Assembly: GCA_018398765.1 (NCBI GenBank)
Contig: JAHBMJ010005778.1
Span: 1-39,892 of the forward strand
DNA length: 39,892 nucleotides
From: Chromera velia
Taxonomy: Eukaryota > Sar > Chromeraceae
Direction: 5' to 3'
Shown: positions 23,050 through 33,406 of the stretch, one piece after another
Layout of the letters: each line of letters starts with the position of its first letter
How positions within the stretch are numbered: the first letter of the stretch is position 1
The notes under the pieces: generated by a model
The model's database searches: none
Told to the model about the DNA's origin: nothing
Seen by the model: the letters and a program-made list of their open reading frames with translations, nothing else
Program-made: the position numbers and the translations under genes

Positions 23050-24340
23050 TGACCACGCAGTCCCTCAAAAGAATGGGAAGGGGAGTTCTCAGCAGCCTCA
23101 AAACAAACAAAGAGCAAAGACGAGCTAGGCTGTGAAGCTTCTGAAAAGCGGGATTTCTTCCCGGACTCCTGAGATCCAACCAACCGAATTGGAGACTAGG
23201 TTTACGATCGAGGGGTAAGAGAGGAGTACCTCCCGACCGTTGATTGCTCTGGAGTCTGCTGCAGAGATCGCAGCCACAATACTCTACACAAAGGTGGTAG
23301 AGATTGTGGAGGAGGAGCTGGGCGGGCCTTCCCCCCCCTGTTCTCAGGGAAATATTGGAGATGTCGATTGGGTGAAGGCTCTGAAGCCTGTTCGATGGGT
23401 GCCCATGGGCATTCGAGGAAGATATGGGGTTCTCTCCTCAAAGATACATGGGCATTTGAGGCGACGGAGCTTCTGGTTCGACCCAGAATTCTCTGGGAGC
23501 GGGCAGTCAGAGGGAGGGTTACTAAAAGACTTAACTATAGTATTGGGGGGGGCATCTCTTTAGTCTCGTTCCTAGCAGCGTTGCCTACTCTTGTTTGGCC
23601 GGTTTGTCCTTCCCTTCCTAGCTATTCTGCTGTCTCTTACGTGAATGTCACCGTTAAACTTTCCGCCACCAAGAAACGCATTGAATTGCGAAGAGGGGGG
23701 GATCGATCGAAGTGGAGCTGGTCGATCTGTCTCCGCATGCTACTGCATGCGGTGCTGTGACGTGTGTGCTGGTCACGCTCGCGCTCCGCGTCTTTGCATA
23801 GATCGTGATTGAGCCGGCCCGCGTGTGCGTCGTGATTGAAGTGAGCTGGTACGTCGTTGTATGGCTTTTGGCTATGCGAATCAACAGTCGCGTTTCTGTT
23901 GCATGAAAGAGTAGAATCAGACTGACAGACACAGTGAGTGAGGGAATAATAAATTATTAACAACGAACGTTTAACTGAACAAATCTTTTTATCTTAATCT
24001 GTGAATCACCCAGTAGACACGTTACAGGTGTAATGCCACTAGCACATGCAGACGACGCCACGCAGACGTTTGCTTCTGGTCCGCTTGCTCGTCTATGCTG
24101 CATGGGCCCACGGCGACCATTAATGTTGAATTCTGGTCTGGTACATGCCACGGAGCTATACTATACTAGTACTGTACTATTAAAAAGTTTTATCGATATA
24201 TCTGATGTGCTCCGTGTGAATGTATGCGAATTGCCTGGAAAGCAAAATAAATTATTCTTGCACCTGGCTGAAATTTGATAAGTGCCCTCTAGTTTAGCTG
24301 AATAGTCTTTCCAGGGCCTGGCTTGGCTGCCTTGGCATGC
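23050..24340. other. Spacer with possible extra exon at about 23240-23563
   Basis: Two overlapping frames at 23240-23563 and 23368-23760 look partly protein-like (for example VVEIVEEELGG in one, ATELLVRPRILWERAVRG in the other). They cannot both be real and neither resembles a known family. An additional 3' exon or a decayed gene is possible. Positions 23800-24340 are non-coding. Confidence 0.3.
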
Positions 24341-24352
24341 GTCAGATGCATG

Positions 24353-24497
24353 AAGAGTAAGCAAACATCCAAGACTAGCTTATCAGAAACAACTGTCCCC
24401 CCCCTCTCTGCAAAAAAAAAATAATCACGCAAAAAGTAGCTTACTCTAAACCGGTAAGTAAGCGTCCAAGACCAGCTTATCAGAAATAACTGTCCCC
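24353..24497. repeat. Imperfect tandem duplication of about 100 bp
   Basis: The phrase ccaagactagcttatcagaa, followed by acaactgtcccc, near 24369 recurs about 100 bp later as ccaagaccagcttatcagaa with ataactgtcccc. It lies just outside the repeat family flanking the gap. Confidence 0.75.
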
Positions 24498-24507
24498 CAA
24501 ATATATA

Positions 24508-25200
24508 TCTGATGCAAGCAAGCTTGCGAACAGCCCCGGAAAGCAAGAAAAATGAGAACTGCACGATTGACGTACGCCGGCCAGCCTCGCGCTGACCCCC
24601 CCCNNNNNNNNNNNNNNNNNNNNNNNNNNNNNNNNNNNNNNNNNNNNNNNNNNNNNNNNNNNNNNNNNNNNNNNNNNNNNNNNNNNNNNNNNNNNNNNNN
24701 NNNNNNNNNNNNNNNNNNNNNNNNNNNNNNNNNNNNNNNNNNNNNNNNNNNNNNNNNNNNNNNNNNNNNNNNNNNNNNNNNNNNNNNNNNNNNNNNNNNN
24801 NNNNNNNNNNNNNNNNNNNNNNNNNNNNNNNNNNNNNNNNNNNNNNNNNNNNNNNNNNNNNNNNNNNNNNNNNNNNNNNNNNNNNNNNNNNNCCCCGTGG
24901 GGAAAAAGCATACGCAGAGAACCCCCCCTCCCTCGGGAAAAAAACCCGGCGGTAAGAACCTATCTGACGTACGCATGGCCCAAATTCAGCCTTTCGGGGC
25001 CGGGTTTTTGGCGAAAGACACGTTGCGTGCATGCATGCACATCTAACGCAAGCCAGCTTGCGAACGGCCCCGGAAAGCAAGAAAAATGAGAACTTCACGA
25101 TTGATGCACGCCGGCCAGCTGACCGAGCAGTCGTGCCGACCTCCCCTCCCCCGCGGGAAAAGCCGCAGAACCCCCCCTCCCCTAGGAAAAAAGCCTGGAG
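24508..25200. repeat. Repeat family flanking the assembly gap
   Basis: The segment gcttgcgaacagccccggaa, followed by agcaagaaaaatgagaact and a gccggccag tail, lies before the gap near 24520. It recurs after the gap near 25060 with few changes. Poly-C patches with gggaaaaaa motifs follow both copies. The gap most likely reflects collapse of a tandem array of this unit. Confidence 0.8.
24604..24892. other. Assembly gap (289 N)
   Basis: A run of 289 undetermined bases, bordered by poly-C on both sides. Any open frame drawn across it is meaningless. Its true length may differ. Confidence 1.
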
Positions 25201-25319
25201 ATGCAGCCTGTCACTTTCCGGGGCCACTGACGCACGCATGCATGACGATGCACGCTTTTCTGGTGGTCACCGCAAAATCGGGTAATCGGGTGTGAAGTCC
25301 ACCTGGCGTATGCACATTT

Positions 25320-25985
25320 AGCGCACATTCAGCCTTTCGGGGCCGGGTTTTTGCTGAAAAACAGCATGCACGCGTGCATACATACACGTGGGCTGGGGTA
25401 TTTCTGTTTTCTAAGTGCCCCCCGCTTCGCTTTCCAGGGCCACGTACATGTACGCACGTGGGCTGGGGTATTTCTATTTTCTAAGTACCCCCCGCTTCGC
25501 TTTCCGGGGCTACCTAACGCACGCACATTTGGCGTACATTCAGCCTTTCGGGGCCAGGTTTTTGCTGAAAGATAGCGTGCACGCGTGCATGCATGCACGT
25601 GGGCTGGGGTATTTCTATTTTTTAAGTGCCCCCCGCTTCGCTTTCCGGGGCCACGTGCATGCACGCACGTGGGCTGGGGTATTTCTATTTTGTAAGTGCC
25701 CCCCGCTTCGCTTTCCGGGGCCACCTGACGCACGCATATTTAGCGTACATTCAGCCTTTCGGGGCTAGGTTTTTGCTGAAAGATAGCGTACGTGCATGCA
25801 CGCAAGTGGGCTCGGGTATTTCTGTTTTGTAAGTGCCCCCCGCTTTGCTTTCCGGAGCCATGTGGGCTGGGGTGTTTCTATTTTGTAAGTGCCCCCCGCT
25901 TCGCTTTCCAGGGCCACGCGTGCATGGGCTGGGGTATTTCTGTTTTGTAAGTGCCCCCCGCTTCGCTTTCCGGGGCCATGTAGCG
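25320..25985. repeat. Tandem array: about 70-bp units in a 211-bp higher-order repeat
   Basis: The block attcagcctttcggggc with a tttttgctgaaa tail begins at 25327, 25538 and 25749, exactly 211 bp apart. Between these lie units of 70 bp (shorter at the end: 56 and 62 bp) containing ggctggggtatttct and ccccccgcttcgctttcc, seven in all. A diverged first block is at about 24987. Junctions are rich in gcatgcacgcacgtg palindromes. Frames of 70-150 aa on both strands here follow the repeat period and are not genes. Confidence 0.92.
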
Positions 25986-26300
25986 TCCCCCAACTTCGTG
26001 GTGGTGGCAAAGGGGGCGCACCGCAGAGGACCCCCCCCCCATCCCATGCACAACATGGCGGTGGTGGCGGGCCGTTTCCGAAGAGACGTCTCCCAAGGTA
26101 AGGTGATCTATCGCCCCCCAAAAATGGTGCCCCCACCCGCCTTCCGGTCTTTGTCCTCCCCACCCACCCGCCCACCGTCGACCGTCCTCGTCTCTTATCG
26201 ACCCACCGTGGCTTACCCACGACCTTTCCGCTGAAGCTGCTCGTCTCTCGTCTCTCGCTTAGTATTACGAGGCACTTGATGGAACTTGTATGCCATCTCC
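25986..26300. other. Short spacer, no gene seen
   Basis: C-rich and G-rich patches without a coding signal; nothing recognised. Confidence 0.4.
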
Positions 26301-26820
26301 GGCCGTCTCTGGCCGTCTCTGGCTATCTGTAGCTGTCTCCTGCTTGCCTTGCTTGCCTGCCTTGCTTTTTTGCCATCCCTGTCTTGCTTGGTTGCCTGTC
26401 TGCCTTGCCTTGCTTACCTACCATGTGTGTTTGCTGCGTCTGCCTGACATGTGGCATACAATTGCCTGCCTTGTCGTCTGCCTTGCCTTGCTCTCCTACG
26501 TTCCCTACCTTGTTTGCCACTGGCAGCCCTGTTTGTCTGCCTTGCCCGCCTTGACGGCGGCCTTGTTTACCTGGCAGATAATTGCCTGCCTTGTCGTCGG
26601 CCTTGCTTTACTCTCCGACGTTCCCCACCTTGTTTGCCAGCCCTGTTTGTCTGCTTTGCCCGCCTTGTTTGCCTGACAGATAATTGCCTGCCTTGTCGTC
26701 GGCCTTGCCTTGCTTGCCTGCATTCCCTGCCCTGTTTGCCTCTCTTGTCTGTCTGCGTTGCCTGTCCTGCCGGCCTCACCTGTCTGCTTGCCTGGTCTGC
26801 CTACTGTTTTTGCCTGCCTT
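26301..26820. repeat. Minisatellite of ttgcctgcc-rich units
   Basis: Degenerate ttgcctgcc/ccttgc runs organise into longer units that begin attgcctgccttgtcgtc at 26461, 26581 and 26683 (spacings 120 and 102 bp). Apparent Cys/Leu-rich open frames are artefacts of the period. Confidence 0.85.
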
Positions 26821-27142
26821 GCCAGACAGACAGGCAGGCAGACAGACAGACAGACAGGCAGATAGGCAGGCAGGCAGGCAGGCAGGCACCAGATAGAAAG
26901 ACAGACAGACAGACACAGACAGACAGACAGACAGGCAGGCAGACAGACAGACAGGCAGGCAACAGACAGAAAGACAACCAGACAGACAGGAAAACAGACA
27001 GACAGGCAGATAGACAGACAGACAGACAGATAGACAGACAGTCAGACAGATAGACAGGCATGCAACAGACAAAAAGACAGCCAGACAGACAAGAAAATAG
27101 ACAGACAGACAGACAGACAGACAGATAGCCAGCCAGCCAGAC

Positions 27143-27173
<31 letters not shown>

Positions 27174-27248
27174 TCAAGAAACAGACTGACGGGGTAGATG
27201 GACAGACGGACAGACAGACAGGTAGGCAACAGACAGAAAGACAGGAAA

Positions 27249-27281
<33 letters not shown>

Positions 27282-27960
27282 GAGACAGACAGACAGACAC
27301 TGTCAGACAGACAGACAAACAGACAGAAAGACAGACAAACAGACAGGAAAACAGACAGACAGACAGATAGACAGACAGGTAGACAGACAGACAAATCGAG
27401 AAACAGACTGACGGGGTGGATGGACGGACGGACAGACAGACAGGCAGGCAACAGACAGAAAGACAGGAAAACAGACAGACAGACAGACAGAAAGACAGGA
27501 AAACAGACAGACAGACAGACAGACAGACAGGAAAACAGACAGACAGACAGACAGATAGACAGACAGACAGACAGATCGAGAGACAGACGGATGGGGTGGA
27601 TGGACGGACAGACAGATAGATAGGCAGACAGACAGACAGACAGACAGACAGACAGGCAGGCAGACAGACAGACAGGCAGGCAACAGACAGAAAGACAGCT
27701 AGACAGACAGGAAAACAGACAGACAGACAGACAGACAGAAAGACAGACAGACAGATAGACAGACAGACAGATAGACAGACAGATAGACAGATAGACAGGC
27801 AGACAGACAGGCAGACAGACAGGCAACAGACAGAAAGACAGCCAGCCAGACAGGAAAACAGACAGACAGACAGACAGACAGATAGATAGACAGATAGACA
27901 GATAGACAAAAAAACAGATAGATCGAGAGACAGATGAACTGGGCGGAAAGACGGAGAGAC
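26821..27960. repeat. About 1.1-kb (CAGA)n array with higher-order landmarks
   Basis: Nearly pure (CAGA)/(CAGG)/(GATA) tetranucleotides. A non-simple landmark, gatcgagaaacagactgacg plus a ggatgga tail (or close variants), recurs at about 27171, 27393, 27573 and 27920, so the tract has been amplified in longer blocks. All frames on the minus strand stay open for up to about 400 codons because the four-base period contains no stop; these are not genes. Confidence 0.95.
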
Positions 27961-28029
27961 ATGCCTCACCTTTCTACTTCTTCTGATTTAAGAGTTCTGC
28001 TTACATGTCTGCATATTTCCTCCCTTCTC

Positions 28030-28250
28030 CGATTAGGTGCCTTATGGAGCCATTGGGGTGCAATCAGTGGGGGCGTTCTGCAAGGAAGGTTTGCGAATCA
28101 GTACAAGTAGGGAGACTCCACAGGTACACGTTGAACGGCTTTTCAGTCCCAGTCTCAACGTCCCATTCATTGTGGTTCAACAGTTATGCGTTCATGTCTG
28201 CATATTTGTCCCCTTCTTTATCTAGTGCCCTCACTCCTACTACTACCCCC
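28030..28250. repeat. Satellite monomer, plus orientation
   Basis: This copy contains ggcgttctgcaaggaaggtt, then caggtacacgttgaacgg, then a gttcaacagttatgc box. It aligns with the reverse complement of the monomers at 28780-29545 and, at the box, with the 200-bp repeats at 28253-28700. Confidence 0.7.
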
Positions 28251-28252
28251 CC

Positions 28253-28715
28253 GAACGATATATTGCACTCTAACACTTTTTTTCTCTAGCATCAAAAAGA
28301 TATTAAAGGGACAAATTAGTTTATATTACAAGGCTTTACAGCTGTAATTTCAGTTTCTAACTTGTTGTGGTTCAAAAGTTATAGATATTTATTTTTTTAG
28401 TTGCAAAGTGAAATAAGTTACATAGAGAGAAAGTGACCTCACTTTCAACCTCCAGAACGATATTGCACTCTAACACTTTTTTTTTCTAGCATCAAAAAGA
28501 TACCAAAAGGACAAATTAGTTTATATTAGAATGCTTTACAGCTGCAATTTCAGCTTCTAACTCGTTGTGGTTCAAAAGTTATAGATATTTACTTTTTTAG
28601 TTGCAAAGTGAAGTAAGTTACATAGAGAGAAAGTGACCTCACTTTCAACCTCCAGAACGATATTGCCCTCTAACACTTTTTTTCTCTAGCATGAAAGTAT
28701 TGAAACGCCTGTTTG
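28253..28715. repeat. 200-bp tandem repeat, AT-rich branch of the satellite
   Basis: Units beginning gaacgatat..tgcactctaac start at 28253, 28455 and 28655; the third is partial. Each carries the box gttgtggttcaaaagttata, matching the box in the neighbouring monomers. Confidence 0.92.
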
Positions 28716-28779
28716 CAGTATCAAAGATGCATGTAAGAAGGCTTTACTGTCTTAATTTCAGCTTCTAATTCGGTGTAGT

Positions 28780-29545
28780 TCCTGCAAAACGCCTCCACTG
28801 CGTGTACCTCAACGCACCCTCGCACAGAGAACTAAGAAAATCTATCGAGATGCATGCATAACTCTTGAACGAGAGCGAGTGAGAGAGGGCGACTGGGGCT
28901 GCAAAGCCGTCCATTGTGTACCTCCTTAAATCCCCCACTTGCTCCGGTCTTAAACCTTTCCCTGCAAACCTCCCCACTGCTTGCACCTCAACGCACCCTC
29001 AAGTCACTTGCACGGAGAACTAAGAAAATGTATAGAGATGCAGGCATAACTCTTGAACGAGAGCGAGTGAGAGAGTGCGACTGGGGCTGCAAAGCCGTTC
29101 ATTGTGTACCTCTTCAACCCTCCCACTTGCTCTGGTCTTAAACTCTTCCCTGCAAACCCCCCCCCTGCTTGCCCCTCGACGCACCCTCAACTTGGGCCTC
29201 AAGTCATCTGCACGGAGAACTAAGAAAATCTATCGAGATGCAGGCACAGCTCTTGAACGAGAGCGAGTGAGAGAGTGAGACTGGGGCTGCAAAGCCGTCC
29301 ATTGTGTACCTCCTTAACCCCCCCACTTGCTCCAGTCTTAAACCTTTCCCTGCAAACCCCCCCACTGCTTGCACCTCAACGCACCCTCAAGTCACTTGCA
29401 CGGAGAACTAAGAAAATGTATAGAGATGCAGGCATAACTCTTGAACGAGATCGAGTGAGAGAGGGCGACTGGGGCTGCAAAGCCGTTCATTGTGTACCTC
29501 TTCAACCCCCCCACTTGCTCCGGCCTTACACCTTTCCCTGCAAAA
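28780..29545. repeat. Satellite array, minus orientation, alternating 188/200-bp monomers
   Basis: The landmark tcttgaacgag occurs at 28863, 29051, 29251 and 29439, giving spacings of 188, 200 and 188. Alternate monomers are more alike than neighbours: the 29051 and 29439 copies share aaaatgtatagagatgcagg. This implies a 388-bp dimeric higher-order repeat. Protein-like frames over it simply repeat with the monomer. Confidence 0.92.
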
Positions 29546-29548
29546 CGC

Positions 29549-29735
29549 GCCTGACTGACTGACTGACTGACTGACTGACTGACTGGCTGGCTGAGTGAGT
29601 GGCTGACTGACTGCCTGACTGACTGGCTGGCTGAGTGGCTGACCGACTGGCTGAGTGGCTGACTGACCGGGTGACTGACTGGTGGACTGACTGGCCGACT
29701 GACTGGTGGACTGACTGGCTGACTGACTGGCTGAC
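29549..29735. repeat. (GACT)n microsatellite
   Basis: (GACT)n grading into GGCT/GAGT variants, directly abutting the satellite array. Confidence 0.95.
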
Positions 29736-31060
29736 ATCTTAAACCCCCCACCAGGCACCTGCCGGCAGAAGGTGAAAATGTGCAGAGATGCTGATGCCAC
29801 TCTCGATCCAGAGGGACTGGGCCATTTATTTTGGGCCTGTTCATTCTTGTCCTTGCACAATTTGCTAGGAGTAATGCTAGCAATGGCTGCTAGCAATGGC
29901 AGCCAGCTAGGAGTAATGCAGGCAGGGAGGCACAGAGGAAGGGAGGAAGGGAGGGTGGCAGGCAGGCAAGCAAGCAAGTCAGCAAGCAAACAAAAAGATA
30001 AGCAAACACACACACGCAGAGCAGACACATAGACAGGCGGACTGACCGACTGACAGACAGTGAGGTGGGCAGGCACACGGAGGCGGATTTGGCCCTCTCG
30101 GCGTCCTTCCGGCCTTACCTCTTAATCCATGCACGCGCATGGTCGAGAACAGCACAAAGTGGGGATCATCTTTGAGGCCAAAGACTCTTGGTTCTCACCA
30201 CGAGGGAAGTTTCACGGTCCAGAATTTCAGTTGAAGCTGCATGCACGAGGTGAAGAAGGTCCATTTACGGAAATATGTATGTACGACCCAAACATGTACA
30301 AGCATCAAAGAAGATAGTGACCGATCTACGTACTCACCGTTTGTCAAAAACTCTTCGTGACTACTCACAACTTTCCTTTGCCTCGTCCCCTTTCTTTCTA
30401 TTTGTCGGTTTCAAATTGCGCATTCGAGCGTGTTTGCCGTGGAGTCAATTCAAGGTTCGTATGGCGACCCTCGACTTCCACGCGTCGGGATCTACGGATG
30501 AACGCTCTGCGCAGGTGCTGGCGAAGCAAGCCGGAAGACAACGACAGCGGGAGCAGAATGGATGCTCGATTGGATGTTGAGCTTAATTATCCAGGTTGGT
30601 TTTCCCAACACCTTGAAGATGTATGTCTATGTATATGCAGTGATGAAGGTCAGTCACATGCACGCATGCAACGAATCTTCCACTAGAGAATCGACTCCGC
30701 GTCATGAAGGGTCCCCTGACGTGGCGGTGGTGGCGGCGGGTCGGTCAACTACCCTGACGCACGTTCAAATAGGGGGGCGGTGGTCGGCCAGGAAGGGATA
30801 CGCACGGTATACCCTTCTCCGTACCGCTGTCAGGGGCAGCATGCCAGACACCTTCAGAAACAGACATCGTCGGATGATCGCTTTGCTGCTCGATCCCCCA
30901 GTTGACAATCCGGCCGGGACGCACGCTTTGACAGACTTTGGCTGTGCATGGAGGTGTTTTCTTAACTTCATGCCCTACTTCGGGGCTTGAGGTAAATCTG
31001 CTGCAGCACATTTTAAAGGATTTTTTTCTTCGACGAAAGTTGCTGGAAGGAAAAAGCGAA
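29736..31060. other. Spacer upstream of the demethylase; diverged satellite remnant at its start
   Basis: Positions 29755-29820 (aggtgaaaatgtgcagagat) align with the satellite monomer, so the family extends past the GACT tract. The rest has GGAA/GCAA-type short repeats near 29925-30000. A weakly coding patch lies at about 30138-30590 and includes an ATG at 30459. I could not connect it to the demethylase frame. The last 100 bases should hold the 5' UTR of the downstream gene. Confidence 0.45.
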
Positions 31061-33406
31061 ATGTCTGCTGTCCCTCCCCAAGGGTCAGAAGGGGGTCCTC
31101 CCACTGCAGATGCGGGGGAGTTTCCCGTCCATCGGCCCACACCGGAGGAATTGGAGAATTTCTGTAACACGGTGAACACGTACGCGCTTCGGGACAAACT
31201 CGCGCACCAGGAGAACGGCCTTTCGTATGGCGGTTGTAAGATTCGTCCCCCCGATGGCTGGACTGTTCGTCTGTCAGGATACAGAGGCATGCTCTTGACT
31301 GTCCTGGCCAGTGCCAAGAGACAGGTCCTGTACTGTGTGAAGGGATTTGACGGGGGATTTGAGGTTGCAAATGAGCCGGTTGAAGAAGACATCAAAAACG
31401 TCGGGGACCTATACGTCAGGGCAGACAGAGAGACGGAGAAAGAAGAGTCGGAAAAGGGAGCAGGGGGTCAGAAGGGGGGGGAGGAGAAGAAAGAAAATGG
31501 AGGGGCGGTGAAGCCTGCGAACTTGCAGGAACCCTGTGCCGCTCCCGTTCCTCCCCCCTCCTCTTCCTCTTCTTCTGCCTCTTCCTCCCACGCAGCAGCA
31601 GCAGCAGCAGGAGATGGTGACGTTGAGATGGGAGTGAAGGTTGTGGAGACTGTCGAAGGTTTTGCAACTGAAGAGGAAGCGATCCGATGCTTTGACAAGT
31701 GCGAGGAGGATGCACAGAAGCTCTCCGAAAAGAGCCCTGCAGAGTTGAAGGCCTGGGTTGACAGAGACGAAAAAGAATTTTGGGGACTTCTCAAGACACC
31801 CCCATCAGACCTCAAAGCAGAAGCAGGAGAGGATGAAGACATGGTAGAGAAGAAAAGGGACTGGCCGGAAGAGTCCAAAAATCCGCCTGGCTCCCCGCTG
31901 CAGTCAAAGCAGTCCACCCCACCTACCTTGCCCCCAGCGACTGCCGCTCTCACTGGAGCCCCCTCTGACCCCGACCCTGCGACTGTCACCCCTCTCACCC
32001 AGTCTCCCCTGTCCCCTGCCCAGACCTGTGCCTCCTCTTCTTCCTCTGCCTCTGCCTCTTCCTCCTCACCCAGCGCTGTGGAATTCCACGTGAGCCCTTT
32101 CCCCTTTCCTCTCGCCCCCCCACCTCAATTCACCGCCGCTCCCCCAAACGCTTCCCCTCCTGAGGCCGTTCTTTCCCCCGCCCCCGGTCAGCAACGTGCC
32201 CCTTCCCCCCCTCTCCTCGAGGGCCACCCCGCCGCCAGCGCTGTCGACGATGAGAAAAGGGACACCCCTGTCCCCGTCTCCTGCCAAGAGCCTCCCGAGA
32301 CAGAATGTCAGGAGACAGGAAAGGGAAAGGGCTCTGCTTCCGCCTCTGTCCAGAAGAAACAGAAGCCGAAGTCCAAAGCGAAAGCGAAGGCAAAAGCAAA
32401 GGGGAAAGGGAAAAAGAAGATGAAGGAGGAAAGTGCGGGTGTTGAGGTCATCCTCATATCATCTGATGAGGAGGGGGGGGAAGCTGATCAAGAGAAAGAG
32501 CTTCCTCTCCTTTCCTTCCGCCCCCGCCTCTACGCAGTAGATCAGGAGATGTCTCTCTTTGATGAAAATGTAGTGGGGCGTCTGAAAGAATTGGGGGAAA
32601 ACAAGCTTGATGAATGGCTGAAAGGAAAGAAATTCGAGGGGGTGACCAGCCCTTTCGTTTATTTTGGTACCCGTTTTTCGTTCTTCGTCATGCACACCGA
32701 GGACAAGGACCTCCCCTCAGTCAACTACCTCCATTGGGGCGCCCCCAAGACATGGTATTTCATTCCCCTCAGTGACAAAGAGAAGGCAGAGGCCTTCGTG
32801 CGGGAGAAAATGCCGCATCAGTTCCTCAGTTGTCTTGAGTATTTTCGGCACAAGAGTCTGATCATCCACCCTGATGTTCTCAGGGAAGCCGGTGTGACCG
32901 TTCACCGAGTCACCCAGATGCCCGGTGACTACGTGGTCACCTTCCCCGGATGTTTCCACTTCGGGTTCAACCACGGCAACAACTGCGCTGAGGCTGTGAA
33001 CTTCGGTATGGACGAGTGGGTCCTTCAGGGTGGGGAAGCGTACGCGTGTGCGTGCAACGGAAGGGGGGGGTCTGTTGACTTCAACGTTCTCCCTGCTTTC
33101 GAGTCCTTGTTTGATACGGGGGGGAAGACTGAATTAAATGGCAAGAGGGGGAAAAAAGAGAACGAGCGTAAGCGCATCAGAGACAAATTGCGCAAGCTGA
33201 TTGCTCAGCGAGAGAAAGAGGAGCAAGAGAGGAATGAAGGAGCTGCAAAGTCTGGAGGTGAGGGGAAGGGAAAGGGGGTGGAGGAGAAGGGCGCTCCGAC
33301 AGAGTCTGTCCCTGTCCCGGGAGAGGTCAACAGTGCCTCTTCCTCTTCTTCTTCCTCCTCTTCTTCTTCCTCTGGAAAGAGGAAGAGGGAGGAGGATTCG
33401 GAGTAG
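31061..33406 (+). CDS. KDM4-type JmjN/JmjC histone lysine demethylase, single exon
   Basis: 781 aa from ATG 31061, the first in-frame ATG, to TAG at 33404-33406. JmjN lies at about residues 20-60 (FPVHRPTPEELENF). JmjC lies at about 525-665 and matches the KDM4/JMJD2 pattern. Fe(II) ligands are His545 and Glu547 in HTED and His638 in GFNHGNN. 2-Oxoglutarate contacts correspond to Tyr534 (VYFG), Asn555 (VNYLHWG) and Lys563 (APKTW). KDM4-type zinc ligands are suggested by Cys and His in SCLEYFRHK and by the CAC after the core. Enzymes of this group remove methyl groups from H3K9 and H3K36 in the nucleus; the exact substrate here is inference. Between JmjN and JmjC lie about 400 residues of low-complexity Ser/Pro/Ala and a Lys-rich nuclear-localisation-like stretch (about 418-455). 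The C-terminus is charged and ends in a Ser run and KRKREED. No PHD or Tudor domain is seen. The lack of introns contrasts with the other genes in the window. Confidence 0.93.
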   Translation: MSAVPPQGSEGGPPTADAGEFPVHRPTPEELENFCNTVNTYALRDKLAHQENGLSYGGCKIRPPDGWTVRLSGYRGMLLTVLASAKRQVLYCVKGFDGGFEVANEPVEEDIKNVGDLYVRADRETEKEESEKGAGGQKGGEEKKENGGAVKPANLQEPCAAPVPPPSSSSSSASSSHAAAAAAGDGDVEMGVKVVETVEGFATEEEAIRCFDKCEEDAQKLSEKSPAELKAWVDRDEKEFWGLLKTPPSDLKAEAGEDEDMVEKKRDWPEESKNPPGSPLQSKQSTPPTLPPATAALTGAPSDPDPATVTPLTQSPLSPAQTCASSSSSASASSSSPSAVEFHVSPFPFPLAPPPQFTAAPPNASPPEAVLSPAPGQQRAPSPPLLEGHPAASAVDDEKRDTPVPVSCQEPPETECQETGKGKGSASASVQKKQKPKSKAKAKAKAKGKGKKKMKEESAGVEVILISSDEEGGEADQEKELPLLSFRPRLYAVDQEMSLFDENVVGRLKELGENKLDEWLKGKKFEGVTSPFVYFGTRFSFFVMHTEDKDLPSVNYLHWGAPKTWYFIPLSDKEKAEAFVREKMPHQFLSCLEYFRHKSLIIHPDVLREAGVTVHRVTQMPGDYVVTFPGCFHFGFNHGNNCAEAVNFGMDEWVLQGGEAYACACNGRGGSVDFNVLPAFESLFDTGGKTELNGKRGKKENERKRIRDKLRKLIAQREKEEQERNEGAAKSGGEGKGKGVEEKGAPTESVPVPGEVNSASSSSSSSSSSSSGKRKREEDSE

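Noticed and set aside
24289-25239. 316-codon minus-strand frame
   Set aside because: It crosses 289 undetermined bases and repeat sequence; the openness is an artefact.
25329-25733. 134-codon minus-strand frame with repeated peptide
   Set aside because: The peptide periodicity exactly follows the 70-bp DNA repeat, and both strands and several frames are open.
26776-27969. 397-codon and 341-codon open frames on the minus strand
   Set aside because: They consist of Cys/Leu/Ser repeats dictated by the (CAGA)n tract. All three frames stay open because the tetranucleotide contains no stop.
28914-29562. Repeated protein-like frames (RTKKMYRDAG type)
   Set aside because: They recur with the satellite monomer, are interrupted by stops in each unit, and are matched by equally open minus-strand frames.
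26821-29735. CRISPR-like array
   Set aside because: Repeats are contiguous simple sequence or satellite monomers without unique spacers of constant length, and the genome is eukaryotic.
30938-31060. N-terminal extension of the demethylase to 30938
   Set aside because: There is no ATG in frame in this stretch and the JmjN domain begins about 20 residues after the ATG at 31061, a normal distance.
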